64,000 bases of DNA from positions 5,215,908 to 5,279,907 of the forward strand of contig NC_087082.1 of NCBI RefSeq assembly GCF_026151205.1, in the 5' to 3' direction. The stretch is from Bolinopsis microptera. Lineage: Eukaryota; Ctenophora; Tentaculata; Lobata; Bolinopsidae. Within the stretch, counting starts at the first letter, position 1. Every line of letters starts with the position of its first letter. This document shows, piece after piece, positions 46,601-51,908 of this stretch. A program made the position numbers and the translations under genes. The notes beneath the pieces are model-generated. The model was not told the DNA's origin and did not search any database. It worked only from the letters and a program-made list of their open reading frames with translations.

Positions 46601-47197
46601 TTAGAGTGATACAAATATTAAAGATATGAGTATTCAGTGAGAATGTCACTGATGTCATCAATAGCAAAAACTTCAAAGTTAGAGCAGTTTGCAACAGTAA
46701 CCTCGACTTTGGTGAGTTTGATTAGTTTTTCGCAGAGCTTAACAAGGTTGTCATCTTCAAGAGGAACACAAGCAATGGTTATCTCATTCCATACAACCTC
46801 CACCCCCTCTTCCATATCCATAGCCTGATACAGTGCATCTATACCCGGTACATCTGCAAGCTGAAATTTAGATAAATAGTAAACAAATATGTCGATAAAT
46901 TACGTACTAAAATTTGGATAAAATACAGGTCCTATTTAAACAGTTATATAATCATAATGATATGTAGACATCTTATTATCTACCCCTGCAACCGGACAAT
47001 TATTTTGGCGCTACATGCAAGTTTGCTTGTAAATCTAAAGTTAAAACCAATAGTTTAAAAGAAGAATCTTCTCTTGTCTTTAGTTATAAGGTATATAAAA
47101 CAATTACCCTGACATTCCTGCGATGCCATCTGCCACAGGGACTCTCTTCTTTGTATGCATCTTCTTCGTCAGATGTTATAGACCCCTCCAATGACAT
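6032..47197 (-). CDS. NRBP: NRBP-family pseudokinase, 13 coding exons over 41 kb
   Basis: The whole gene was assembled from exons with GT-AG borders and matching phase. Coding coordinates, 5' to 3': 47197-47108, 46860-46702, 46585-46398, 46202-46114, 45539-45453, 42896-42840, 42149-42084, 17941-17849, 17206-17037, 16912-16740, 15364-15292, 6597-6511, 6169-6032. They sum to 1,470 nt (489 aa) with no internal stop. NRBP proteins are adaptor pseudokinases linked to trafficking, protein turnover and growth control. The N-terminus has ESPCGRW and VPGIDALYQAMDMEEGVEVVW, diagnostic of NRBP. The nucleotide-binding Lys position reads WNE, HRD is replaced by THGYV, and DFG by LGS, so catalysis is not expected. 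Human NRBP1 is about 535 aa. Introns hold another gene and most repeats of the window. The 5' UTR and promoter were not identified. Confidence 0.88.
6192..6262 (+). repeat. GTTAATTA array upstream of NRBP exon 13
   Basis: About nine copies of an 8-bp GTTAATTA repeat with one variant. On the NRBP strand it reads TTAACTAAT repeatedly and ends about 22 nt before the acceptor of exon 13. Confidence 0.95.
6604..7085 (+). repeat. (GTTA)n microsatellite upstream of NRBP exon 12
   Basis: About 480 bp of GTTA units with occasional variants (gttatttggtgagtta, gttagcgagtta). On the NRBP sense strand it is (CTAA)n and runs to within 6 nt of the acceptor of exon 12 (sense ...aactaatcccag). Confidence 0.97.
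7086..7580. other. intronic spacer, no gene recognised
   Basis: Unique sequence between two (GTTA)n arrays, with overlapping short frames on both strands but no domain or splice pattern I could recognise. A short perfect palindrome (actatctgagatagt) lies near 7350 and matches the hairpin stem near 9480. Confidence 0.5.
7581..7644 (+). repeat. second (GTTA)n microsatellite
   Basis: Sixteen nearly perfect GTTA units, same motif and orientation as the large array at 6604-7085. Confidence 0.97.
7645..8460. other. AT-rich spacer between NRBP exon 12 and the glutaminase gene
   Basis: No gene, RNA or element recognised. It would contain the 3' UTR region and polyadenylation site of the nested glutaminase gene. 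Confidence 0.4.
8463..8704 (+). repeat. minisatellite GGGGCACGAAGTTCTGGGGCT, downstream of GLS
   Basis: About eight degenerate copies of a roughly 30-bp unit (ggggcacgaagttctggggct plus aaatatca). It ends about 28 bp from the glutaminase stop codon, so it probably forms part of the 3' UTR. Confidence 0.85.
8732..11141 (-). CDS. GLS: glutaminase with C-terminal ankyrin repeats (nested in an NRBP intron)
   Basis: This enzyme hydrolyses L-glutamine to glutamate and ammonia, normally in mitochondria. Exons: 11141-10297 (phase 2 end), 9885-9612 (phase 0 end), 9391-8732; together 1,779 nt, 592 aa, close to animal glutaminases (about 600-670 aa). An EF-hand-like N-terminal region precedes the serine-dependent beta-lactamase-like domain. 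The catalytic pair is in PFCIQSCSKAL (Ser214, Lys217). Other conserved active-site residues are Tyr177 (QYIPQLA), Asn263 (NPMINPGAI), Glu309 and Asn316 (NATFLSEKGEADRNFAIGYY), Tyr in LDLYFQLCS and Tyr394 (CGMYDYSG). Ankyrin repeats follow (ERTALHLAVCAGNFQVIKYL, DRWNSTPLDNA). The frame stays open upstream of the chosen ATG through a minisatellite to 11525, so the true start or a transit-peptide exon may lie further upstream. The gene sits on the same strand inside NRBP intron 11. Confidence 0.9.
9420..9512. repeat. two adjacent perfect hairpins in GLS intron 2
   Basis: Two inverted repeats lie side by side: a stem formed by GTAGAGACTATAGATCTGGT and its near-complement, and a second stem CACTATCTCAGAT-TAA-ATCTGAGATAGTG. 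They lie between the donor at 9611 and the acceptor at 9392; a CTAAC branch-like motif follows on the sense strand. Confidence 0.85.
9881..10090 (+). repeat. 29-bp minisatellite at the 3' splice site of GLS intron 1
   Basis: Seven 29-bp units (cgtacctgcagtgtaggtta plus tagtgtacg). The first contains the real acceptor of GLS exon 2 (sense ctgcag then GTACG). Three other units keep CTGCAG; three read CTGCAT instead. Confidence 0.92.
11217..11405 (+). repeat. 15-bp minisatellite at the 5' end of GLS
   Basis: About 12 copies of a 15-bp unit (ggcaacctgtaaccg). It stays in frame with the glutaminase ORF, where it would read as Gly-Cys-Pro-Val-Thr repeats on the minus strand; on that strand each unit also contains TTACAG/GTTGCC, an acceptor-like sequence. 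Confidence 0.9.
11406..12080. other. upstream flank of the GLS gene
   Basis: No exon could be identified with confidence. The glutaminase promoter and any transit-peptide exon should lie here or further right. Confidence 0.4.
12081..12304 (+). repeat. 20-bp palindromic minisatellite TGTACATTGTACAAGCACTA
   Basis: Eleven near-identical 20-bp units, each with the self-complementary core TGTACAtTGTACA. One unit has a single substitution (tgtgcaag). Confidence 0.97.
12305..14160. other. AT-rich intronic sequence, nothing recognised
   Basis: No coding exon, RNA gene or recognisable element was found in either strand. An open frame at 13989-14243 runs into the tandem duplication and has no known motif. 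Confidence 0.45.
14163..14895. repeat. tandem triplication of a 230-318 bp unit
   Basis: Three direct copies begin at about 14165, 14401 and 14718 with atcaagaggcttgcatataa. Copy 2 has an extra block of about 94 bp (14508-14601); copy 1 lacks it, and copy 3 has most of it but is truncated near 14895. Copies differ at few positions, so the duplication is recent. One minus-strand frame of copy 1 is open across most of the unit but no family is recognisable. Confidence 0.9.
15292..17941 (-). CDS. NRBP: NRBP exons 8-11 (C-lobe and linker)
   Basis: Exon 8 (17941-17849) reads ADVTQATKIQRPHSVDIYAF and then GILCLEIL, the helix F region of a kinase fold. Exon 9 (17206-17037) reads LDDVKQAIASLEPHQQDLIN and then CMEYDGSKRPDAAYLL, equivalent to the helix G-I block where active kinases have the conserved Arg. 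Exon 10 (16912-16740) continues with IPDLRIMCVNMLLHAD and ends IEKIEREIK. It finishes in phase 2 at a gtaaga donor; without splicing it would stop at TAA. Exon 11 (15364-15292) is an acidic linker, EVSHEDDQEEIESGNRTGTE, ending ETRL in phase 0. Human NRBP1 has a corresponding VETR just before its C-terminal domain. Confidence 0.83.
15371..16018 (+). repeat. 49-bp minisatellite fused to the acceptor of NRBP exon 11
   Basis: About 13 copies of a 48-49 bp unit (ggggcaatcttttgttgcag, then ttagtttatatgttggacat and gcagaatta). A minor variant has ggggcaacatcttgttgcag. The unit proximal to exon 11 continues directly into the splice acceptor. On the sense strand each unit carries AACTAACTGCAAC and then AAGATTGCCCC. 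Confidence 0.95.
16019..16735. other. intronic spacer between NRBP exons 10 and 11
   Basis: Short open frames on both strands without known motifs. A CpG-rich patch (gcagcgcgcgctac, cgcgcgcgtg) lies at 16435-16470. Confidence 0.4.
18127..18235 (+). repeat. 28-bp minisatellite TTTGGTAGCAAGTGACAGTG
   Basis: About four units alternate between gcacaaatgtttggtagcaa and gcacaattgcttggtagcaa, forming a higher-order dimer. It lies about 190 bp upstream of NRBP exon 8. Confidence 0.85.
18445..23140 (+). repeat. 11-bp satellite ATATTACTGTT, 4.7 kb
   Basis: Hundreds of copies of an 11-bp unit (attactgttat) cover this span. The centre (about 19,860-22,130) is nearly perfect and the edges are degenerate, with length variants (tattactgta, attatgttat, attaagttgtt). 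Since 11 is not divisible by 3 and the unit has no plus-strand stop in any phase, all three plus frames are open for hundreds of codons, reading a cyclic Leu/Tyr/Cys/Ile/Thr/Val 11-mer. These frames are by-products of the repeat, not genes. The array sits in the intron between NRBP exons 7 and 8. Confidence 0.98.
23141..24615. other. intronic spacer with a degenerate CACAGCTATCACA repeat
   Basis: At 23,490-23,665 about eight degenerate copies of a cacagctatcacacatgttc motif occur. A GC-rich block at 23,990-24,090 (gggcgcc, aacagg repeated, gttacgccactg) looks like the edge of an unidentified mobile element. Otherwise nothing is recognised. Confidence 0.45.
25575..25710 (+). repeat. CGTCTC/CGTCTCC array
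   Basis: About 20 degenerate copies of cgtctc(c) interspersed with gtctcgtctc. The complementary motif forms a second array at 27,718-27,860 in the opposite orientation. Confidence 0.9.
25825..26000 (+). mobile_element. MITE D copy (AGGAGGAGCAAAGTGCAAA terminus)
   Basis: It starts with caggaggagcaaagtgcaaa, followed by about ten ACTGCTACAA-like units, then gcgcccacgcatt and a short right end gctcctcctgtg. The same arrangement is complete at 56,034-56,298. The right terminal repeat here is shortened to 12 bp. Confidence 0.8.
26001..27380. other. foldback interior, nothing coding recognised
   Basis: Short frames only. A G-rich run lies at 26,585-26,607. The phrase ctgtcattccgacgaatctc at 27,010-27,035 recurs in altered form at 27,500 and 4,265, marking further copies of a short dispersed repeat. 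Confidence 0.45.
27387..27597 (-). mobile_element. MITE A copy, interrupted
   Basis: Reverse-oriented family A copy: the terminal palindrome gtcatacgttgtatgac at the left, the cacgacgtgatac end at the right. About 90 bp of other sequence sits between gatgggggt and cacgacgtgat, absent from the shorter copies. Confidence 0.7.
27718..27860 (+). repeat. GGAGAC array
   Basis: About 22 degenerate copies of ggagac/ggagacgg, complementary to the array at 25,575-25,710. Confidence 0.92.
28100..29618 (+). repeat. 1.5-kb polypyrimidine tract (CCTTGT/CTTCTC)
   Basis: The first part (to about 28,860) consists of ccttgt/gtctcc units. The second part (28,860-29,615) is almost pure C/T, mostly cttctc and ccttctc units. 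The long open frames through it on both strands are low-complexity Ser/Leu/Phe or Lys/Glu/Arg runs and are not considered genes. Confidence 0.95.
30210..31490. mobile_element. 1.3-kb nested foldback with long arms
   Basis: Sequence 30,210-30,840 is inversely repeated in 30,885-31,490. Matching blocks include the outer CAAGAAACTTT..CCTTCC, CATGGGCG..GAGGGCC, CCTTAATTTTCGAGAAATT, ATGCAAAAATATGGGTAT and GAAGCAATATGTACCCTAAA. Loop centre is near 30,860. It abuts the right arm of the larger foldback. No coding capacity recognised. Confidence 0.82.
32808..33133. mobile_element. 326-bp palindromic foldback element
   Basis: Two arms of about 160 bp (32,808-32,968 and 32,972-33,133) are near-complementary from TTATTTAGAATATATATT at the edge through CGTTATCAGTGCAGTGTG and CACCAACTACACCGATCAA to CTTCGAGATGGCCA at the centre. 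The centre loop is a few bases. Confidence 0.88.
33203..33262 (+). other. tRNA-like promoter boxes (possible SINE head)
   Basis: The stretch GTAGCCTCATTTGGTAGAGC followed 24 nt later by GGTTCTGGGATC resembles pol III A and B boxes (TRGYNNANNNG and GGTTCGANNCC) at tRNA-like spacing. No full cloverleaf with an acceptor stem is evident, so a tRNA-derived SINE or relic is more likely than a functional tRNA. Confidence 0.4.
33270..37865. other. long intronic region, nothing coding recognised
   Basis: Plus-strand sequence from 33.8 to 36.2 kb is G/T/A-rich with frequent gtg and gag words, giving minus-strand open frames up to 189 codons without known motifs. A perfect 22-bp palindrome (CTGTACAATGTACATTGTAC and its end) lies near 36,915. 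A 20-bp direct repeat (cttatatggtagtgtaact) occurs twice near 37,360-37,400. Confidence 0.4.
37872..39345 (+). repeat. 18-bp minisatellite GTTGTGGCACCTAGTATA with higher-order blocks
   Basis: About 75 units alternate between gtggcacctagtata and gtggcacatagtata. Toward the 3' side the block ttgtggctcagctagttgta plus gctgagtggcacc is inserted at least eight times, with increasingly short intervals. Open frames in it are repeat artefacts. Confidence 0.97.
39687..39704 (+). repeat. poly-G run
   Basis: About 17-18 consecutive G preceded by a cgattatacat triplication. Confidence 0.9.
39895..40309 (+). repeat. 16-bp minisatellite TTATCTAGTCCGGATA
   Basis: About 26 units of 16 bp, each with the palindrome TCCGGA, with variants tagcccgg, tagtccag and tagtccat. 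Two more units resume at 40,914-40,940 beyond an inserted element. Confidence 0.96.
40310..40913. mobile_element. 604-bp hAT-type MITE with 8-bp target duplication
   Basis: The element has perfect 18-bp terminal inverted repeats, CCCAGGTCAATATCATTA at 40310-40327 and its complement at 40896-40913. It is flanked by the 8-bp direct repeat GTCCGAAT (40302-40309 and 40914-40921), which belongs to the interrupted 16-bp array. An 8-bp duplication is the hAT superfamily hallmark. No transposase is encoded. Confidence 0.88.
41952..42070 (+). promoter_or_regulatory. 21-bp array of five perfect RFX X-boxes
   Basis: Five 21-bp units each contain GTWACCATAGCAAC (at 41952, 41973, 41994, 42015, 42036), matching the X-box consensus GTNRCC-N2-RGYAAC. 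A sixth unit at 42057 is degenerate. A further palindromic match, GTAACCATGGTAAC, lies at about 42246. The array begins within 15-30 bp of the donor of NRBP exon 7. Confidence 0.75.
42084..42896 (-). CDS. NRBP: NRBP exons 6-7, candidate cassette insert in the C-lobe
   Basis: Two small exons (42896-42840, 57 nt; 42149-42084, 66 nt) both start and end in phase 1. They encode QKMVHRRSSSVDGKKSSN and TRKTRSLESMSNLLALVSEL. They would insert about 41 residues, Ser/Arg/Lys-rich and then helical, between APEY and the helix-F segment VDIYAFG. Vertebrate NRBP has only about 8 residues there. Because exons 5 and 8 are compatible without them, either or both could be skipped in frame. Acceptors are ttttcag and gtttcag; donors gtaagt. 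Confidence 0.68.
42310..42710 (+). repeat. 23-24 bp minisatellite ACAAGAACTGGTTACTAGGT
   Basis: About 17 units of two types, one ending aagcgttacaa and one ending aggtgtgacaag, lie between NRBP exons 6 and 7. Confidence 0.95.
43430..45108 (+). repeat. 34-bp minisatellite GTGTAGAAACCTCTACTATA
   Basis: About 49 copies of a 34-bp unit (gtgtagaaacctctactata plus gtctatactcaata). Two common variants (tactcaata, tactctata) recur in blocks, giving a higher-order repeat of several hundred bp. It lies in the intron after NRBP exon 5, which carries the APE motif. Confidence 0.97.
45453..47197 (-). CDS. NRBP: NRBP exons 1-5 (N-lobe to APE motif)
   Basis: Exon 1 (47197-47108, phase 0 end) starts at MSLEGSITSDEEDAY. 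Exon 2 (46860-46702) carries the NRBP signature and the missing Lys. Exon 3 (46585-46398) reads HPNLLKLYGSWYNKEQ, then the hinge-like FTTEYYSAGSL and WKRWCRQILSAV. Exon 4 (46202-46114) gives YLHSKEITHGYVTADTVFIQ, the degenerate catalytic loop, and LIKLGS in place of DFG. Exon 5 (45539-45453) gives IVPSTIQDHIAAC and HYCAPEYG, the APE end of the activation segment. Junctions are phase 0, 0, 2, 1 and 1, with acceptors such as ttttcag and ctctcag and donors such as gtaagt and gtatgt. Exon 1 lies 410 bp from the head-to-head retrotransposon ORF. Confidence 0.88.
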
Positions 47198-47606
47198 GAT
47201 GTCACAAAATTGCCATTATAATACTATGTAACTGGGAGATAGGCTATGTTAATGTAACTGACGGTTGTATCTAGTCTTTTGCCCATATCAAAAGTATTCA
47301 AACAATATACACATAATATCAGTCATCCAATGACCATATATACCAGGGGTAAACTCTTGAAATTATTCAGAATATTCTATGAATTGAATGAGCTGGAACA
47401 ACTTAGCTCAAATTGTTAATTAAGCGTTTGGGTTTTCTGTACAGGCAAAACCATTCCTTACAACCGAATCAACAGACAGCATGTATCTTTTCCTATTTGC
47501 TTACTTTTAATACTTTCAACACTACTATATAACAAATAATTTGAGGTATGTCCAATGAACTCATGTCACCTAAAATGTCACCTAATTTGGCTTTCTAATT
47601 CCTAAT
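47198..47606. other. 410-bp bidirectional gap between NRBP and the retrotransposon
   Basis: This contains either the NRBP promoter, the 5' UTR of the retrotransposon, or both. The phrase attcaaacaatatacacataatat near 47,299 also occurs near 3,449, so part is repeat. No TATA box or clear element border was assigned. Confidence 0.4.
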
Positions 47607-50600
47607 ATGTCTTCCTCAATTCCTAATGACAAGAAACCATTCACATCTTCTTCAAGGTACGGACTTCGACATCACATCAGACCAGAAAAACCCTTATCAA
47701 TTAAAACTCAAGTCAGATCAGAAAATCCTTTGTCAATTAAACGTCAAGTCAGATTAGAAAAACCCTTGTCAAATAAATCTCAATCCCAAGTAGTAGACTC
47801 AGTAAAAGTAGTAGAAACATATCATTCTGTTGAAGTAGGAACTTCTAACAATCATAGCCCAGTTGAGGCTCCAATCAGAAATGGAAGCAACCCTGATGCC
47901 CCTTCTGTTGTGTATCCATGTGGTAAATGCTCTCATGATGTCACCGGCTTCGAATGCGTTAAGTGTGATGGTCCCTGTGAAAAATGGTATCATACTAAGT
48001 GTTGTATGCACAAAAAAACTTTTGAAAAACTTGGGCAACACTCAGAAGTAATGTGGGTATGTAAGAATTGTAAGGCCCTAGAGAAGAAACCGGCTAAGCT
48101 AGTTAAAGTAGTTAAATGGGGTAATTATGCTTCTTTAAGTGAGATATCCAATGCTGCTGATTTAGCCTACAGTGAAATTATGAAATGGACCAAGAACATG
48201 TTCCTAGTGCCACGGGGCAAAGTGGGCAACGCCTTCATTTTTGAAGTAAGCAGATTACTCAACCTGTTTAATGACAAGACAGAATGGGAGAGTATAGCGT
48301 TGAGATTACTATTTATCTTCATTCCTATGATGCTGCAAAAACCATCTAAAAACTCTCGTGCAAAGGATCACAACATCTATCTTGATAAAAGGCTCAAGTT
48401 ATGGAAAGTTGGGGACTTGAACGCTATAATCAGTGAAGGGTGTGAGATTCAGAAACGACTTGAAGAAACACGTAAAGCCCAGGAGAGATCCCTTGCTACC
48501 AAGTTTGCACAGCTCATGATCCATGGCAAAGTCTCAGCAGCAACCAGTCTCATAAATCGTCAAAGTGGTGGACTGTTGGATGTTGATGAAACGGTTATTG
48601 GACAGCTAAAGGAAAAGCATCCCTCTGCTATGAATGCAGCAGATGAAATTTTGATCACAGGTAACAAAGTGGCAGTCGAAGAAGTTATCTTTGAAGCCAT
48701 CGATTCAATGTTAGTGAAAAAGGCTGCTAAGCTGACATCAGGATCAGGTGGACCAACACTAGTAGATTCAGAGTGCTGGCAGCACATCCTGTGTTGTAGT
48801 GCATTTAGTAAATCCCAAGAGCTTGTCGCTGAAGCAATTGCCAGATTAGCCAGGCGTGTATGTACTGAAGATGTAGATTTCAAATCAATAGCAGTGCTCA
48901 CAGCTGGTAGGCTTGTCCCCTTAGATAAATGTCCAGGCCTAAGACCAATTGGTATTGGTGAGATCCTGAGACGGATTATTGGGAAGTGTGTGATGATGGT
49001 ATTAAAAAAAGATGTTCAGAAGAATGCTGGACCACTTCAAACATGTGCAGGCCATGAAGGGGGGATCGAGGCAGCAATACATGCTATGGCAGAGGTGCAC
49101 GATGATGAGGACACGGAAGCCATTTTGTTAGTGGATGCTTCCAACGCATTCAACGCTCTCAATAGGACTGCTGCTACCAACAACATGCAGTATGTTTGCC
49201 CACCACTTGCTAAATATTTTGAGAACACCTACAGAGAACCAACAGACCTTTATGTGGCAAACAGCAAGGGAGTGATCATCAAGAGCTGCGAAGGTTTCAC
49301 TCAAGGAGACAATATTGCCACTGGTGGATATGCTCTTAGCACCAAGCCACTTATCGACCGCCTGAGAAACATCATCAAACAGGTGTGGTTTGCCGATGAT
49401 AGTGCTGCTGGAGGGAAATTGGAGGCAGTGTATAAGTGGTGGAAGGAGTTGCTCCAAGTTGGACCTAAGTATGGTTATTTTCCTAACCCATCTAAAAGCA
49501 TTCTAGTAGTGAAGGACCCTCAGATGATCGACCAGGCCAAGGCATTGTTTGGAGAGTTCAATATGCAAATAACATCAGGCACAAGGCATCTTGGTGCAGT
49601 ACTTGGCAATACAGGTGTCAAAGATCAGTACATTGCCGATAAGGTCCAAGGGTGGTGCGAAGACATCAAGATGCTAGCTGATATTGCAGAATCTGAGCCT
49701 CAAGCAGCCTATTCAGCCTACATCTCTGGCATACAACACCGATGGAAGTTTGTTCAAAGGACTGTTCCTCATATCTCTGAAGCCATGGAGCCGCTAGAAC
49801 ATGAAATAAGACAAAAGCTTCTGCCAAAGATGCTGGGCAGGGAGATTTCAGACTTAGAGAGGGACGTGTTAAGTCTACCAATAAGATTGGGAGGATTGGG
49901 CATTGGTAAACCCCACGAGGAATGCCAGTCTGAGTACACAGCTTCCAAGCTACTCACCACCGAGCTTACAAAGGCAATAGTGGACCAACAGGAAGTTTAC
50001 ACTGCATCCAGTAACCTCACCAAATCAGGGAAAGAAATGATAAAAAATTTGAAGAATTCCGAGCTCCAAGCCAAGTTTAACGCTATAGCTGAAAGATGTG
50101 GCACCTCCTCTAAGAGAGCACTACTAACAGCAAGAGAAAAGGGAGCGTCCAGTTGGCTTAACACATTGCCACTTCAGCAGTATGGCTACACTCTGAACAA
50201 AGAGGAGTTTCGAGACAGTGTCTGCTTACGCTACAGTTGGTGGATACCAAACACTCCCATCACCTGTGGATGTGGGAAAACAAGTGATCTTGACCACCTT
50301 CTCACCTGTAAGCTAGGGGGCTACGTGATAATGACCCACAACAACATCAGAGACACAATGGCAAATCTACTTCGTGAGGTATGTCATGATGTAAAAGTTG
50401 AACCCCAGCTACAGAAGGTGAATGAGGGTGACTGCCTCAACCCCAAGACTATAACAGGTGACCAAGCTCGGCTTGATGTATCTGCTAGAGGAGTTTGGAC
50501 TCCATTTGATAAGACCTTTCTTGACATAAGGGTTTCACACCCCAATTGCTTATCAAACAGGACAAAAACTCTTCAAGAAGTATACGAAGAGAACGAGAAA

Positions 50601-50918
50601 GAGAAGAAGGACGAGTACTTGGAGAGAGTGTTGAATGTGGAGAAGGCTACCTTCACCCCGGCTGTATTCCTCACATCTGGAGGAATGTCTAAAGAGTGTA
50701 AGCAGTTCGTCAACAGAGTAGCAGACCTCATTGCAAGAAAAAGGAAGGAAAGGTACTGCGATGTAGTAAGACACGTGAGAACTAGGATAAGATTTGCAAT
50801 GTTGAGAACAACTCTTATTGCTCTACGAGGGTACCGAGGAAAGAAGGTGGACACCAAACGTGAGATTCAGCTATCAGAAGTTTCATACAACCCCATCCCT
50901 GCCCCTATAATGGAGTAG
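47607..50918 (+). mobile_element. non-LTR retrotransposon ORF: PHD-like finger, reverse transcriptase, zinc knuckle, restriction-like endonuclease
   Basis: A single intact 1,103-codon ORF. The N-terminus has three copies of a short motif (EKPLSIKTQVR-like, residues 27-60), then a PHD-like Cys4-His-Cys3 finger (about 105-156, CGKC...CVKC...WYHTKCC...CKNC). The reverse transcriptase spans about 430-670: fingers motif PLDKCPGLRPIGIG, motif A LLVDASNAFNALNR (about 508), EGFTQGDN, and catalytic FADD (about 593). The C-terminal part has a CGCG..DHLLTC zinc knuckle (about 888-902) and ARLDVSARGVW...FLDIRV, a PD-(D/E)XK-type restriction-like endonuclease pattern as in R2/CRE/NeSL-group elements. It would copy its RNA at a nicked target. 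The absence of stops over 3.3 kb suggests a young, possibly autonomous element. Element borders and poly(A) tail were not defined. Confidence 0.8.
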
Positions 50919-51049
50919 ATCATGTGTTTTGTTAAAATGTTTTTGAAAAAATTATTAGTAGCAATGAATTGTGCTCTGCCAATTGCAACACTTAAAATTT
51001 GATTGTGCTCTGCCAATTGCATCACTTGATTTAATTGAATGTATATATA

Positions 51050-51908
51050 TACTTGATTTCTCTTGGAGAATTTCTCTTTAGACTCTTAACTTGCGAACAA
51101 ATTGAAGCAGCAAACTTTAGGCTAGAAACTTTATTGAATTGAAATAATCATTCCACGTAACAACGTCTTCTTCAGTTCTGTAATAAAATTGTTAAACATG
51201 TGTAAAAATTAACGACGGAAAGAAATTTAAAATAACATTAAAACAAAAACAGAGAAATAAAATTTACGAAATATGACCCAAAAAATGTAATTGCAAAAAA
51301 TGTCAAAACAACAAAAAATACGACAAGAAGAAATGTAAGCTAATACAACTAAATACTGTACTACTCATGATACTAAACTAATTAGTAAACGTAAAACTGG
51401 TTGTTCAGAATTCACAGTTCATGTGTAAAAACTAATGATAAAATCAGCACTTAAGCAACGATAACTCGGTTGTCATGGTTACTATCCAAGATAGTCCTAT
51501 CAATACATTATTTACTAGTTAAACATTGACTAAATATTTGTACAAATAACTCAACTCAGAACGATCATTCATTTCAGGACTTAATCTCAATATATACATC
51601 GCTTCTACAATCTTTCTACGAACAGTTTTACTCTGTAAATCAAGTAACTTAAAAGATAAAACTGGGGTTCGGTTAGGATGTAGAGATGCGTAGTGCTGTC
51701 CAACCCCATTCTCTGGATGTGCTCTAGGATTCCTAGCAGCCTGTCTGTGCTCCATCAGACGAGCATGGAGGCTTCTCTCAGTTTCCCCACAGTATCTCTT
51801 ACCACATAACTCGCAAGTAACTAAGTAAATAGCTCCTTTTGTTGAGCATGTTGTTCCTGTGAGTCTAGGGCAGATCTCACAATTGTTAGGGTTACCAAGG
51901 TCACAAGT
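51050..51908 (-). mobile_element. inverted 3' copy of the Penelope-like element
   Basis: This is the reverse complement of 52,826-53,371 joined to 54,468-54,798. It includes the end of the GIY-YIG region and the C-terminal tail (51,519-51,755 on the minus strand, ending YLVNV), then the 3' untranslated part. Identity with the direct copy is very high. The junction with the direct copy is near 51,908. Confidence 0.85.
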
